Position numbers and translations under genes: made by a program
In this document: positions 12,801 through 25,207 of the stretch, piece by piece
Position numbering within the stretch: the stretch's first letter is position 1
Layout: every line of letters starts with the position of its first letter
NCBI RefSeq assembly: GCF_030864355.1
Contig: NC_083396.1
Span: 2,108,001 to 2,172,000 of the forward strand
Direction of reading: 5' to 3'
Source: Cutaneotrichosporon cavernicola
Lineage: Eukaryota > Basidiomycota > Tremellomycetes > Trichosporonales > Trichosporonaceae
Length of the DNA stretch: 64,000 bases
The notes under the pieces: generated by a model
The model's input: the letters and a program-made list of their open reading frames with translations, nothing else
What the model was told of the DNA's origin: nothing
Databases searched by the model: none

Positions 12801-15800
12801 GGTTCTGGAGGACCTCGCCGAAGCCATTGAGTGCAGAGTTGGCGGCCGACTTGACCTGGGCGTGCGAGTCGTTGATAACGCCAGTGAGATGAGGGATGAT
12901 GGTAGGGAGCGAGACCGACAGCTGGCGGGGAGCACAGAAGGCCATGGATCCAAGCAGCTCGATCGAGCCCTTCTTGGTGCGCCACTGCTTCTCCTCGAGA
13001 CCCTCGAGGAGGGTGGGCAGAATGAGCTTGACGCAGTGGCCCGAGATGCGCGACATGATGACCTTTGCGGCGTATTGTGTCGCCTCACGCACGTACTTGT
13101 TGGTATCGCCGAAGAGCGCGAGCATCTGGGGGATGATCTGGACAATGTACGGCTCGAAGACGCGGCCGAGCGTGGCGGAGAGCGTCTCAAAGGCGAGGAG
13201 CGCGCCCTCGCGGGTCTCGAACACGTCCTTGTCCTCAGCGGCCTCAGTGAGCTTGTCCATGAGGTCGTACTCCTTGAGCGAGCGGAGGCCACGACCCTTA
13301 ACAACACCCGCGATACCGTAAGCAGCACCGCGACGGTGGGCGTACTTGGCGCCAGTGGTGAGGGTCGAGAACAAGCGGTCGACAAGGTACTCGGTCTCCT
13401 CCGACGACATGCCCTGCACGAGAGCGGGGAGACAGTCGGCGACGGCGGACTGGACGAGCTCAGAAGGAGTGTTCAGCGCCTCGACGAGACGGTCAACGGC
13501 CTTGGGAATGCGCTCGTCCGAGGCGTCAAGGTGGCCGGCGAGTCGACCGAAAAGAATAACAACAGCCTCCTTGATATAGTCGGACGCCTGCGACTTTGAG
13601 CTCTTCGCGAGCTCCTTATCGAACATGGCCATGAGGCCGGCGACGTCCTTGCCACCGTGGATGTCGACAAGCGCAGTGGCGGCGTTCAGCATGTTGCGGC
13701 GCACCTCCTCGTGACGGTCACCGAGGGCCTCCTTCTTGATCAGGAACTTGAGCACGGGGGTGACCTGCGAGTCGGGAACCATAGCCGCAACCTTCTCGAG
13801 CGTCGAGGCAATGGCCACGCGTGCCTCCCAGGGGTCAGGGCGGTTGACGGTCTCCGGGATGATCATCCCGAAGCGGTCGTACTCGGGTTCAAGGAGCTTG
13901 GCCTTCTCGACGTACAGGTCCTGGAGACCGGCGAGGGTGGCGTCGATCTGGGACGGGTACTGCTGCACGGCGTCGGCGAGGGCAGCCGACGCACCGGTGC
14001 GGACGGCGCCACTGGAGTGCGCGAGATACTTCAGCAACGAGTCGAGGTACGTCTCGGGGACGTCAAAGCCGTTCTCCTCCCAGACATTATCAGCAAGACC
14101 GGCGTTGGTCTCGTCCGAGTCGTGTGTCGAGATGAAGAGCTCCTCCGAGTAGTTCAAGTCGGTGAGGTCGACGGGCTGGAGAGCCTGCAGCACCGAGTTG
14201 CGCACACCCGAGTCGGGAGAAAGCGTGCCGCTGATAAGGGCTGCAATCTCACTAGGCGTTGCGACATCCTGGATCGCAGCGCCGAGGTCAGCCAAGACCG
14301 CCGAGGCATCCTTTGCAAGGCGCGTGTAGGTGCCGATGATCTGGATGAGGTCCTTGATCGTGTGGAGGCGGGGGTACCGTGAGTCATGAAACTCGCCGAC
14401 GCATGAGCCGATGATGCCGACGACCAGAGTGAGCTGCTCCTGCGCCTGCTCACTATGGGACGACTCGCAGCCGACTCCCCCGAGGGCGACAACGCGCGAC
14501 ATGAGCATGCTCACAAGAGCATACGTCGTGCTGTCGAGCGGAATCTTCGATGCGGCGAAGTTGATTTGGTGGAGCACACGGGTGACCTGCTCACCGACCC
14601 CCTCCTCCTGGTAGTCGTCGGGGACGAACGGCGCACCGAACGCGCGGAGCAGCACAGCGGCGACCATGCGACGGTACTCGCCAATACGGGGAGCCGAGAG
14701 GGTCGACAGCTTGATGAAGACGTCGAAGGCGCGGCCATCCACGAGGAACGCGCCCGGGCCAAACACACTGCTGAGAAGCAGGTCGGCGATGGTGCCGACC
14801 TTGGCCTCGACAGCCGAGACGGGCGAGTCGGTGAGGGCAGCCACGAGCTCAAGGCCGCGGCGCAGGCGGGCCTGTGTGGTGGCGATCTGCTCGCGCACGG
14901 CCTTCTCCTTGCGCAGCTGCGCAGCCACCAGCGCCTTGTCCTGCTTGGAGAGGTTGGTGGCGATCTTGGTCGCCTGCTTCTTCGCGAGCTGCTCGCGCAC
15001 CTCTTGCTCCCACTTCTCAATGTCGTAGTTCTTGCGGTTCTTGTTTTCGACCTCGTCCTTCTTGGTCGAGAGGACGTCAACGAAGAGCTTGTCCTCGGGG
15101 GTTGCCCAGATGCCGCGCTCCTCGAGGCCGATGAAGTCGAGGTTCTGAGGGTCAAGGTCCCCGCGCGCCTTCTCAACGACGTCAGCAACAAACTCGACTG
15201 GGTCGATGAAGGCGAGCGTCGCGATCGCACGGTAAGCGGCCTCTGCGAAGCGGGGGTCCTTGGGTGGCGCAGCGGCCGCCTCCCAGAGGAGGTTGAGGAT
15301 GTGCCCATGCTTGAGCTGGACAAGCGTCGCGGGGTCGAGGCCATGCGACTGCACAAGCGAGATCCACGAGACGGTCGAGGCCTCTCCAATCTCAGGGTGG
15401 TGGGCGAGCACGACGAGATCGGCGGCGATGTCCTCAAGCATTGCCTTGTCGGCCTTGTCAGACTTGACAACGGACGCGTCTAGGAGCGCGCCGATCTGGC
15501 GAGAACGCGACGGGAACACCTCTGCGTCCTCTCCCGGGGCACGCTTCTTGAGAGCAGCAGCACGGGCCAGGTCGCGCAAGCGGAGCCACGCAGTGAGGGA
15601 CTCGCGCACGATCTTTGCGGTGAGCAGCGGCTGCTCCTTGGCGAGAGCAGTGACCGTGGTGAGGGTGTCGCGGCGGACAGTGGGGTGCTTCGAGTCGAAC
15701 GCGAGGTGAATCAGGCCGAGGCCGAGAGCGACGCGAACGTCCTCTTCAGCCAGGCCTTCGCCACGGAGAACGAGAACCTGGAGCGCCCGCAGGAACCAGA

Positions 15801-17903
15801 GGTCGTCCTGGAGAGTCGAGAGCTTGGTGTAAGCCTTGTCGTTGAGGATGAAGGAGGGCTTCGGGGTAAGGGTGAGGACGCCCTGCATAGCTGGCCCATC
15901 GATCAGCTTGGCAGCGACCGGGAGTGCCTTGAGAGGCCCGAGGCCAAGCGCGACAGCGACGTAACCCTCGAGGAAGCCGGCTGCGTTGGCGGGCGCGCAC
16001 CCGCTGGCTGTCTTCAGGTTACCCTCGAGTGCGGGGACCAGCGAACCGAGGATCTTCTGGCCCTCTGACGAGAACTTGTCGTCCGCGTGGACGGACCACA
16101 CTGCGGAGCCGACAGCACTAGAGAGCGCTCTCCTGGCTGACAGCTTCGTCGACGCGAGCTCCTTGATCAGCGCAGTTGCCGCAGCGGGGGCGACAGCCTT
16201 GTCCGACGTGAGCGCAGTGGAGAGATGGGCGCCAAGCGCCACGGCCATAGCGTTGAGCGCGTGCTCGTTAGCCTCCTTGGCGACAAGTGTTGGAACGGTG
16301 TCCACCACAACAGAGGACGCGGCCGAAGGAATCGCCGCCACCATGTTGTAGAGCGCGACGCGCTGCTCAGCACTCGCCGACTTGCCTGCCTTGGGGAGGG
16401 CAAGCAGCTCAGCCGCGAGCTTGGACAGCGACTCGGGCTTAGACGTCCGCTTCACGACCGCCTTGAGGAGCACGACTGCCTTGGCACGCGTCTCGGCGTT
16501 CGACGACTTGGACGCCGAGATAGTGGAAGGGATGAGTTTGGCAGGAATGATGGACGAGATGTCGATCTCACAGCAGTCGAGGAGGTCGGCAGTGACTGTG
16601 ATCAGCTACGTGCACCGCTGCGAGCTATACTCACGCGTCAGTGCAATCTCTGGGGACCGCAGCATCATGCGCTCAGCCGTTGGGATGAGCTTGCCAGTGA
16701 GGTCAGCCTCAGTGACAAAGTTGGAGAGGAACTCGCGTAGCGCCAACTGGACATCAGCAACGTTGTGGCAGTGCCACTCACAGGCACGTGAGGAGGGAGG
16801 GCCGTCTTGGTGGAGAGGATGTGCGCGGAGTAGTAGTTGAGCAAGGCGTCCTGGAGTCAGCTCGGATCCGGGAGCGATTCACCTTCTGGCCCTCGATGAC
16901 GGCGCGCCCCTCGGGCTGCCCCTTGGCTGGCTTGGCTCTAAGGGAAACGCTGACGATGTGACCCAGCAGCACGGCAGCGCGCGCTGGAACAGGCACCTTC
17001 GTGGTGAGGACCTTGATGAGATCGGGGAACGCTGCGCGCATGGGTCTAAGCACGCGCCAGACGCGCACGTTCAGCTTGCGCAGAAGGCGTTCTGGGCGGC
17101 GTCCCTTCATGCCCGCCGCGCGCTCGCTGATCGCATCGAGCACGGTCGCGAGGGCGACAAAAAGGTCCGCGCACTGCGCCGAGGTTGCAAACACGTCGCC
17201 TCTAGACTTGCGCAGCGTTGCGATGAGGGTGAGGACGAGCATGAGCTGGGGCTGAAGCGAGGTGGGGGTCGATCTGGTGTCAGCTATATCCTACCTAGGC
17301 CAGCAACCTACGACTTGGGCGAAGCGACAGCCTTGTCGACCTCCGCTCGCGACCACTTGACGAGCTTGTCGCCAAGCTTCTGCGCCTGTTGTTGCCTCTC
17401 GTCACGCACAACAAGCTCGGCAAGCACACCGACGTCCGCCTCAACTGCGCGCAGATCCTGCATAAGGACCAGCGACGACAGGAGCGCCTGCAAGAGCGCA
17501 GGCACCTGAGTCTGCACAGGCACTGGCGTAAGCGATACCATCACGGTAACCTACATTCGTCAGTGACGTAGAAGTAGCGCGCGATGAAGGCGTCGCGGCG
17601 CTTGGCGCTGCGGTCCAGCAGCGCCGGCCGGACCTTGGGCATCACCGCATCCCAGTCAATGTTGCGCTCGCGGCCCTCCTTGGCGTTAACCTCGTCGCTG
17701 TCCGAATCGCTCGAGCTGTCACTGTCGCTATCACTGTCATTGTCACTGCTGGAGCTGCTGGACGACGAGGCAGCCTTCTTGGCGGGGACGTCGGGCTCGG
17801 TGACGGCCGACGAATCCGAGTCCGAGTCCGAGTCGTACGCCTCCTTCTTGGACGGCTTCTTGCCCTTGTCGAGCCACGAGCCGACCTTGTCTGCGGGGGC
17901 CAT
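9871..17903 (-). CDS. GCN1: translational activator GCN1 (HEAT-repeat protein), 2618 aa
   Basis: GCN1 rides on ribosomes and, with GCN20, passes the uncharged-tRNA signal to the kinase GCN2, starting the general amino-acid control response; it also senses collided ribosomes. Six exons: 17903-17555, 17522-17312, 17273-16883, 16850-16782, 16746-16635, 16595-9871 (introns of 32-39 nt). The exons sum exactly to 2,618 codons plus stop, close to the yeast length. Nearly the whole chain is HEAT repeats. The eEF3-like block is seen near residue 1540 (YVREATQYAAKVIMSRISGH) and the region that contacts GCN2 near 1850-1900 (SSWRIRQSSISLTGELL). The conserved N-terminus (WDAVMPKVRPALLDRSAKRR) lies in the first exon and is preceded by an acidic Ser/Asp-rich extension of about 80 residues not expected in yeast. 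Divergent to RPL28. Confidence 0.95.
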
Positions 17904-18325
17904 CTCGGGCTCGGCTTGCAGCTTCTTGATTGGGTTGGGCGGAATGTTGGGCAGGGATCGGGAAGAGAATGGGCGGGCAAGGTGGTGAGGGGAGTAGGCG
18001 TATTCACCCCTCTTTTAGAGAGAATGGAGGAGATGTGAGGGGGGAGTAGGGGAAGACGATGCGTCTTGGAACAGACACTGGCCGAGTTGCTCGTCGATTT
18101 CGAGATGCCGACTTGGATCGAAACGTCGAAGTCGCGACTTCAGGCACTAATTAATGACATGTACTCGGATATCACGTATTATCAAACACGTGGACGGAAT
18201 TAGAGATAATCCCGACAGTTGGCATCAAAATCATACATGCCCGGAAGCAAAATGAGGCAGCGTCGGAGCACTGAATTTGGTTGTCGCCGTCGACGTCTGT
18301 TTCCCATCCCTCAACACCAAAAGCC
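17904..18325. other. divergent promoter region, GCN1 / RPL28
   Basis: About 420 bp shared between the starts of GCN1 (-) and RPL28 (+). Both products serve translation, so shared control is possible, but I see no specific operator. Confidence 0.5.
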
Positions 18326-19145
<820 letters not shown>

Positions 19146-20338
19146 ATGGCGTGACGACGGGTGGACTTCGGCTAGAGGGGATCGGCTGCATAGGATATGC
19201 AACCGTGTACAATCCAGTGTGGCGTGTGGTGTAGATTGGCGATCTGGCGAGGAGGTAGCGTTTAGCGTTCAGTTTCTGTCGAGAGACATATGAGCTCAGT
19301 ATGTGGTTCAAGCAGAAGCAAGCTCTACTGTTGGGGAAGTGGAGTACGCGCAGGTTCGTGTCGCCGCCCAGTGTTTAGCTGCGTTCTCGGTCGTGTACAA
19401 TGTTCATGAGCAGGTCAAGCGAGCAGCTGCGAGCAGATAAAGACGAGTTTTCACGTTGCGAACATGACAGTTCAGAGGTCTGCTATCGTCCAACACTAGG
19501 ATCGGATATACAAGGAGCTCGTCGACCCTCGGTCGGTGGATCGACAGTCGGCCTCGTCCCTTCGGCGATCTGCTCGTGCGCGCCCGTGCAAAGTTAGAGA
19601 CCCGAGCAACAAGAATTGAAAGTCGGTGAACAACGCTGAGAAGCACTTTCTTCATTTAACTGCCACAGCGGGATTCATCTGATCTAATGAACAGTGCTAT
19701 CCTGGATTTGTGGCGATTTGTGGTGTGTCGATGACATTTCGTCACCCTGGACCCTCGCTTTCGAAGCTCACCCTGGACCAGCGCAGTCCACGAATAGATC
19801 TGAACCACGCTGTGTATGAGAATAGATCATGCCGCACAGCAGCAGGGTTCACTCTTGTTCACACTTCGAGACCCCGACGTCTGGCCTCGACATTCTTTCA
19901 GATGCTCTCTGCAACTGCGACCCATACATCCCAGCTACCCAAGCGGGAGACAGCAGTGGGGCTCGCCATGACCCGGGGACAGAACAGTGGTAGACTGGGT
20001 CACTGAACGCGACTGAGGACTTGCTTTCTCACTCCTCTACATTCCCATCGTCACTCGGACGATGTCAACGTACTCCGTCGCCATGCATGTTAAGCGACCC
20101 CATGACGTACTGAGAAGCATGGCCGTCGGCCTGAACCTTGCACTCCATTCCACGACTCGTCGACCTCCACTCGCATCCTCCGCCGTCTCGGCCATACGAT
20201 CGGCCATCAACAAGTTACCGACGGCCGGCGGGCAACGGTTATCAGATGCCGGAGTGGGCCCAGCTGCCTCCCACGACGGTACATAACCAACACTAATCCA
20301 ACCCAACTCTACAAGTTCCCTCAACCATTTTCACAACC
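19146..20338. other. intergenic
   Basis: About 1.2 kb between RPL28 and the aldo/keto reductase. Only short unrelated frames; no gene, RNA or repeat recognised. Confidence 0.5.
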
Positions 20339-21489
20339 ATGGGCAAGACAATCACCTTCGCTCCCGGCCTTGACGTTCCCACCCCAGGCCTGGGGACAAT
20401 GTCCCTCTCCCCTTTCGTCTACGGCGAAGTGGATGACAACGAGTCTCTTGTGACACTCAAGACGGCCCTCGATATCGGCTGTACTTTCTGGGACAGTGCG
20501 GTTCTCTATGGCGCGGGACAGAACGAGACCCTCCTCGGCCGGTTTTTCAAGGAGAATCCTGGGGCTAGGGAGAAGATCACCCTGGCGAGCAAGTGCGCCT
20601 TCGACATCTACAAGCCCGATGTGAGCTACAGGCTACAGACACAGACCTCGGACTGAGGCTCGCTTCACACCTGCTGACCCCAGCCGACCACCCGGTTCAA
20701 GATCACCAACTCGCCCGCCCACATTGCCCAGTTCATCGAGGAGAGTAAGGAACGTCTCGGCTCGTACCCCGACATCTATTACCTCCACCGCATGGATCCC
20801 GACACGCCGCTCGAGGAGAGTATTCCGGCTCTCCAGAAGCTCAAGGACGATGGCAAGGTCAAGTATATTGGCCTGAGCGAGTGTAATGCCGACACGCTGC
20901 GTAAGGCGTGCAAGAGTGAGTTGCACCGAGCGAGCGAGGTTTGGGTGGGAGGCGGGAGGGGCCCTAGAGGCGAAGCGGGAGAAACGACCTTAAACTCACT
21001 CCAGTCGCCCACATCGACGTCCTCCAGATCGAGTACGGCCCGTTCGACCAGAGTGCCGAAGAGAACGGCCTCATGGCCGCGGCACGCGAGCTTGGCGTCA
21101 CAGTCGTCGGCTACTCGCCCCTCGGCCGCGGCATGTTGGCCGGTACGATCCGTTCCCGTGCCGACTTGGAGGAGAACGACTTCCGCCGCTTCCTCCCGCA
21201 ATACACCGACGAGGCGATTGCGCACAACGTCGCCATTGCCGACCGCTTCGCCGCCCTCGGTGCCAAGAAGGGTGCCACCGCGGCGCAGATCGTCCTCGCG
21301 TGGGTGGCTGAGAAGGGGGTCATTCCGATCTTTGGTACGCGCAAGGCCGAGCGCGTAAAGGACAACTTTGCCGCTAACAAGATTACTTTTACGGCCCAGG
21401 AGAAGAAGGAGATTGATGAGCTCGTGGCCGATAATGCCCCACAGGGAGACCGGTACCCTCCTAGCATGATGGCTAGTGTCGGCCGATAG
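20339..21489 (+). CDS. aldo/keto reductase (NADPH-dependent)
   Basis: Reduces aldehydes or ketones with NADPH on a TIM barrel; the substrate cannot be told from sequence. Three exons: 20339-20620, 20684-20915, 21005-21489, giving 332 residues, the usual family size. The four catalytic residues are visible in order: Asp and Tyr in FWDSAVLYG, Lys in LASKCAF, His in YYLHRMD. The phrase [12 protein letters not shown] and the late [15 protein letters not shown] segment (cofactor phosphate binding) mark the YakC/pyridoxal-reductase-like subgroup. It lacks a signal peptide, so it is probably cytosolic. The gene ends 33 bp from the end of MID1 on the other strand. Confidence 0.93.
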
Positions 21490-21522
21490 TGATACTCGAT
21501 AGTGATACATGCTATACTACAG

Positions 21523-23409
21523 TTAGAGGAGACCGTTGCACCACCTGTTGCCATATACATCTGTTGCTGGCCAGCCAGTGTTCGCTGACCCGTCACCCAG
21601 GGCGTTGTTGCCTGTTACGAAGGCGTAGCTCTCATTAGCGTTGAAGTGGCGCCGGGGACAGTTCCATTGCAGTGAGGAGGGACAGAGCTGCGAGACACGC
21701 GTGCATGTATTGATGCACGGCATGAGCTCGAAATAGTCGATAGGGTATGTTGGGGTTCCCGTGCTGCTCGAGATATTGGTGTTGCGCGGAGACTCGAGTG
21801 TCCGGTCGAGGCGGTATGGGGATTGCGGGCCGCTGGGATCGACATCGACAAACGCCACGTCGTCGCCAGCGCATTGGGGCAGTACGAGACGGCACAACCA
21901 CTCGCGGTAGGCCGCGTAACAGTCGGCGCAGTCCGACACAAACGAGTACCGGTCGCGCCCGCAGGCACCTGTGAGCACCGAGACCTCGAACGCTTGCAGG
22001 CTAGCGGCGATGAAGTCGGCGTACTCTTGCGGAATGGCCGAGAGCGTACTCGGGCTATCGGAGAGCGGCGAGGCATATCCCACGCCAGGGCACATGGTCG
22101 TCGGGAGGAGGAGCGGGCAGCGGAAGGTCGCCTGCTTAGTCGTGAACCACGCGGGCTGCGACATTGTGATGCCGTCCGCGCCGACCGCCCATACCGTGTA
22201 GTTGGTGCTGGGCTTGAGGTTGCCGAAAACCACGTAGTCTCGGAACCCGGCGGTGCCGCCCACCGTTGTCCACATGCTTCCGTTGCTGTTCACTGTCGGC
22301 GTGTCCGCGGGTGGGAGGAGCGCGACTTCCGCTCTGATCGCGGCAGCGCTATTGCTCAACTCGGACGGTGTCGATGACGTCGGGAGCACGACAAAGGTCA
22401 CGGACTGTGCACGCCCGCCGAAGAGGAACGTATTGTTGTTCGCCGCCTCGCTCCCGTTCAGGATCGCCTTGAAGTCGGGAAGAGACAGCTCGGGCCCCGG
22501 CAGCGTATAGTTTGGGTACTTGGGTTGGGGAGGTTTGTCCGCTAGACGGAGGGGAGAAAAGACGAGGGCCTCGGTCGCACTCGAATCGCCAAAGTACGGG
22601 TGTGTCGCATCGATGCCCCCGACTTTGGTGTAGTCAAAGTATCCACCCGGTGGTGTGTCCAGCACAGTGTATCCCAGGTAGACGGTCACGTTCCCTGCGC
22701 CGATGAGTGTGGGGTCGAGGATGACATCGTCGTTGATCCCGCGCCCGATGAGGAGGCGTGGTGCGACCGCACTGTGGTTCGCAACGTTCCAGTTCCGGTC
22801 GACCCCGTGCGTCCAGTTCCCAAAGCCGTTATCCCACACAATCTGCCAGCTGTTCCCCTCGCCAATGTTGTATCCCGTACGCGCGCTGCCGCCAGAGGTG
22901 CGCGACCGCCGCCCGTCGTGAGGGAGGTAATTGTCCTCGGTCGTGACGATGACTTTTGGGAGCGGCTCCGAGCCGTTAGGTGCCAGCTGCCCGATATTGA
23001 GGATGACACCGAGCGCGCGGTCCGTCACGTTGTTCGCAAAGTGCGCAAGGAACGCCGGTGCTGTTCGGTTCAGCGTAAAGTTGTATGTCACGCCCTCGTC
23101 GGCGAGGAGCACGGTCGGCGCGACTTCGTACGCCGACCTGGTGGTTGTTGCAGTGGAGGTTCCGCTAGAAGAGGAGCGGGAGAGGAAGGTCGGGGAGGTT
23201 CGGACGGTGGAGGACGAGACCGAGGCGGACGACGTGCTCGATGTCGACGTCGACGTCTCGGTTCCGGTATTCCCGGCTTGGTCCTGCCCTAGGGAGAGGG
23301 GTAGGAGGACAAGGAGGAAAAGGGTGACGAGCGGGAGTCGCAGTCGCAACCGTGGTCGCCCGGATCGACGCATAGTCGCCTCAGTCGCCTCAGAACGCCA
23401 TCTGAGCAT
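21523..23409 (-). CDS. MID1: MID1, stretch-activated calcium channel regulatory subunit
   Basis: Partner of CCH1 in the high-affinity plasma-membrane or ER calcium influx system used under mating, cell-wall and drug stress. One uninterrupted exon of 628 codons. An N-terminal signal sequence is clear: arginine-rich, then LPLVTLFLLVLLPLSLG. The second ATG (residue 13) may be the true start. A Ser/Thr-rich glycosylation region follows, with several N-x-S/T sites. The C-terminal third is the cysteine-rich domain of the family, with CPLLLPTTMCPGVGYASP, CADCYAAYREWLCRLVLPQC and a final WCNGLL. Length is close to yeast Mid1 (548) and other basidiomycete versions. Tail to tail with the aldo/keto reductase gene. 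Confidence 0.88.
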   Translation of the reverse strand: MLRWRSEATEATMRRSGRPRLRLRLPLVTLFLLVLLPLSLGQDQAGNTGTETSTSTSSTSSASVSSSTVRTSPTFLSRSSSSGTSTATTTRSAYEVAPTVLLADEGVTYNFTLNRTAPAFLAHFANNVTDRALGVILNIGQLAPNGSEPLPKVIVTTEDNYLPHDGRRSRTSGGSARTGYNIGEGNSWQIVWDNGFGNWTHGVDRNWNVANHSAVAPRLLIGRGINDDVILDPTLIGAGNVTVYLGYTVLDTPPGGYFDYTKVGGIDATHPYFGDSSATEALVFSPLRLADKPPQPKYPNYTLPGPELSLPDFKAILNGSEAANNNTFLFGGRAQSVTFVVLPTSSTPSELSNSAAAIRAEVALLPPADTPTVNSNGSMWTTVGGTAGFRDYVVFGNLKPSTNYTVWAVGADGITMSQPAWFTTKQATFRCPLLLPTTMCPGVGYASPLSDSPSTLSAIPQEYADFIAASLQAFEVSVLTGACGRDRYSFVSDCADCYAAYREWLCRLVLPQCAGDDVAFVDVDPSGPQSPYRLDRTLESPRNTNISSSTGTPTYPIDYFELMPCINTCTRVSQLCPSSLQWNCPRRHFNANESYAFVTGNNALGDGSANTGWPATDVYGNRWCNGLL

Positions 23410-23796
23410 GCGTAGCGTTGTGGGTAGAGTAGTACCAAGAGTTCAAGAGGCGGTGTTGCACTCTACAATGAGCTGGAGCTCGAGATTAGGAGGCACGTGG
23501 TTTCAACGTGACAATGGCTCGACACGAGCTTTCCATTAACGTGACAACACTAACTCTAACGAATACTCAAAGACTCTGGACTATCAACAACAGCATCCAA
23601 CATACCAAACGGCCCAGCACCCAGCGCACCCCATCATCCACATCCTCAGCTTGTCCTCTGTTGTGCACAGCTCGCACTGTGCAACGTGCGAGACACCCTG
23701 CTCTCCCACCTCTTGCGTTCCAGCCAGCACCCTCTCCGGTGGCCCGTGCGGCGCATCACACGCGCCTCTCCTTCCTTCCTCTCTTATTCGTCCCCC
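23410..23796. other. divergent promoter region, MID1 / unknown gene
   Basis: Shared upstream space between MID1 (-) and the gene starting at 23797 (+). No specific site identified. Confidence 0.5.
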
Positions 23797-24972
23797 ATGC
23801 CGCGCAAACACCGACCACGAACGACAACTCTCTATCTCCCCCCTCCAGAGCAGGTTGAGCCCTCTCAGCAGAACCTCGATGTATTGCTGGCTGCGCAGCA
23901 AATAGCACACGAGCGGGGTCACGCGTTCGACATTGAGAGCTTTCTCTCCCCAACGCAGAGGGAGGAGTATCTTTCCCTATTGGAGAAAGAGAGCGAGAAG
24001 AGCGGGGAGGGGAGTGGTAGTGGTAGTGGTAGTGGCAGTGGCAGTGGTAGTGGGGATGGGAGTGGGGACGGGACACCAGACGAGCCAGCCACCAAGCGGC
24101 CGCGCCCACTTAGTGTTGGGCCAGCTGCGCATTGGCGATCGCGACTGCTGGCGGGGCGGAGCACACGTTCCACTACACCCCGCATCAAGCCCGAACCAGA
24201 TGGGAGCGCACCGGGCACGCCGACGAACCACTCTTTACGCGATCGAGACAAGGCGAAACAGGAGGTTGTGCTCCCTGCAGACCGGCCCGATATCCAAGCG
24301 TCCGCCTCGTATTGGTGAGCTTGAGATCTGGAGATAGCTGACAGCAGGAATCACCTGCTTGTACAAGCGCGAGAAGCACGAGGGCCGCAGTGGGACTACA
24401 ACACTCAGATGCTCATGTTTGACCAGCACACGGACAAGTATTACTCTCAAGGACTTCCCGAACCGCCCACTCCACCACGTCCTCCACCCAAGAAACTCGC
24501 CGAGGTGCCGAACGGCGAGCCAAACGGCGAGGACAAGGGCAAAGCGCCTGAGGTTGCGCCTGCGCGTCCACCACCAGCGCAGCCGAGCACGCCCACGCGC
24601 TTTCCAGCCCCGACACCTGCTGGGACAAGTGGCGCGGGCCCCAGTGCGAGTGGGTCCGCGGCGCCACCAGGTCCCTCGCAGAGCCCACAGAACCAGGGCC
24701 CCAACCAGAACCACCTCCCGCCCCATCTGCGCATGCAGGCGGCCGCGCAGGCAAACGTGCAGGCGCAGGCGCTCGCGCTAGGTCAGAGCGGCGGTTTCAA
24801 CCTCAACCCCATGCTCATGCAGGGTCGGCCGGCGGGGATTAACCCAATGTCACTGATGGGTGGGATGGGCGGGATGCAGATGGGACAGATGGGGCCGCCA
24901 GGCGGTCCGCAGGGGCAGGGGCCCATGGTTGGTGGATGGAGCGGGGAGCAGGGGTTCCAACAGAACGGGTAG
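23797..24972 (+). CDS. hypothetical disordered protein, 380 aa
   Basis: I do not recognise this protein. Two exons, 23797-24314 and 24348-24972, joined over a 33-nt intron with a GCTGAC branch motif; the sum is exactly 380 codons plus TAG. Residues 24-60 form a likely helical segment (DVLLAAQQIAHERGHAF and onwards). A Ser-Gly repeat tract follows (coded at 24012-24068), then a basic region with KRPRP that could act as a nuclear signal. Around the splice junction there is an aromatic, conserved-looking patch (GPQWDYNTQMLMFDQHTDKY). The C-terminus is Pro/Gln/Gly/Met-rich, ending in a methionine-glycine repeat. The layout suggests an RNA- or transcription-related scaffold, but that is only inference. 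It is convergent with the RRM gene. Confidence 0.75.
24012..24068 (+). repeat. AGTGGT-type hexanucleotide microsatellite inside a CDS
   Basis: About nine imperfect copies of AGTGGT/AGTGGC/AGTGGGG coding a Ser-Gly tract, later Asp-Gly. A likely length-variable site between strains. Confidence 0.8.
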
Positions 24973-25207
24973 ACGTACCAGGGGAGTTGCCGCCGTAGCG
25001 ATGTCATTCTTGCTGCTGTTGCCTGCGCGGTAACGGCCGGAGACACCTAACCAAGGCTAAGGAAAACGCATAGCTAAAAAAACACATACTCATCACACAA
25101 CGATACAATCTCTGGGAAGATCTAAGAGGGGAATGCAAAGAGAAAAGGAAGATTCGGGTGAAGGTTGGGAGTCGAGAGCAGAGGATGTTACGGGGCGCAT
25201 CAGCGGC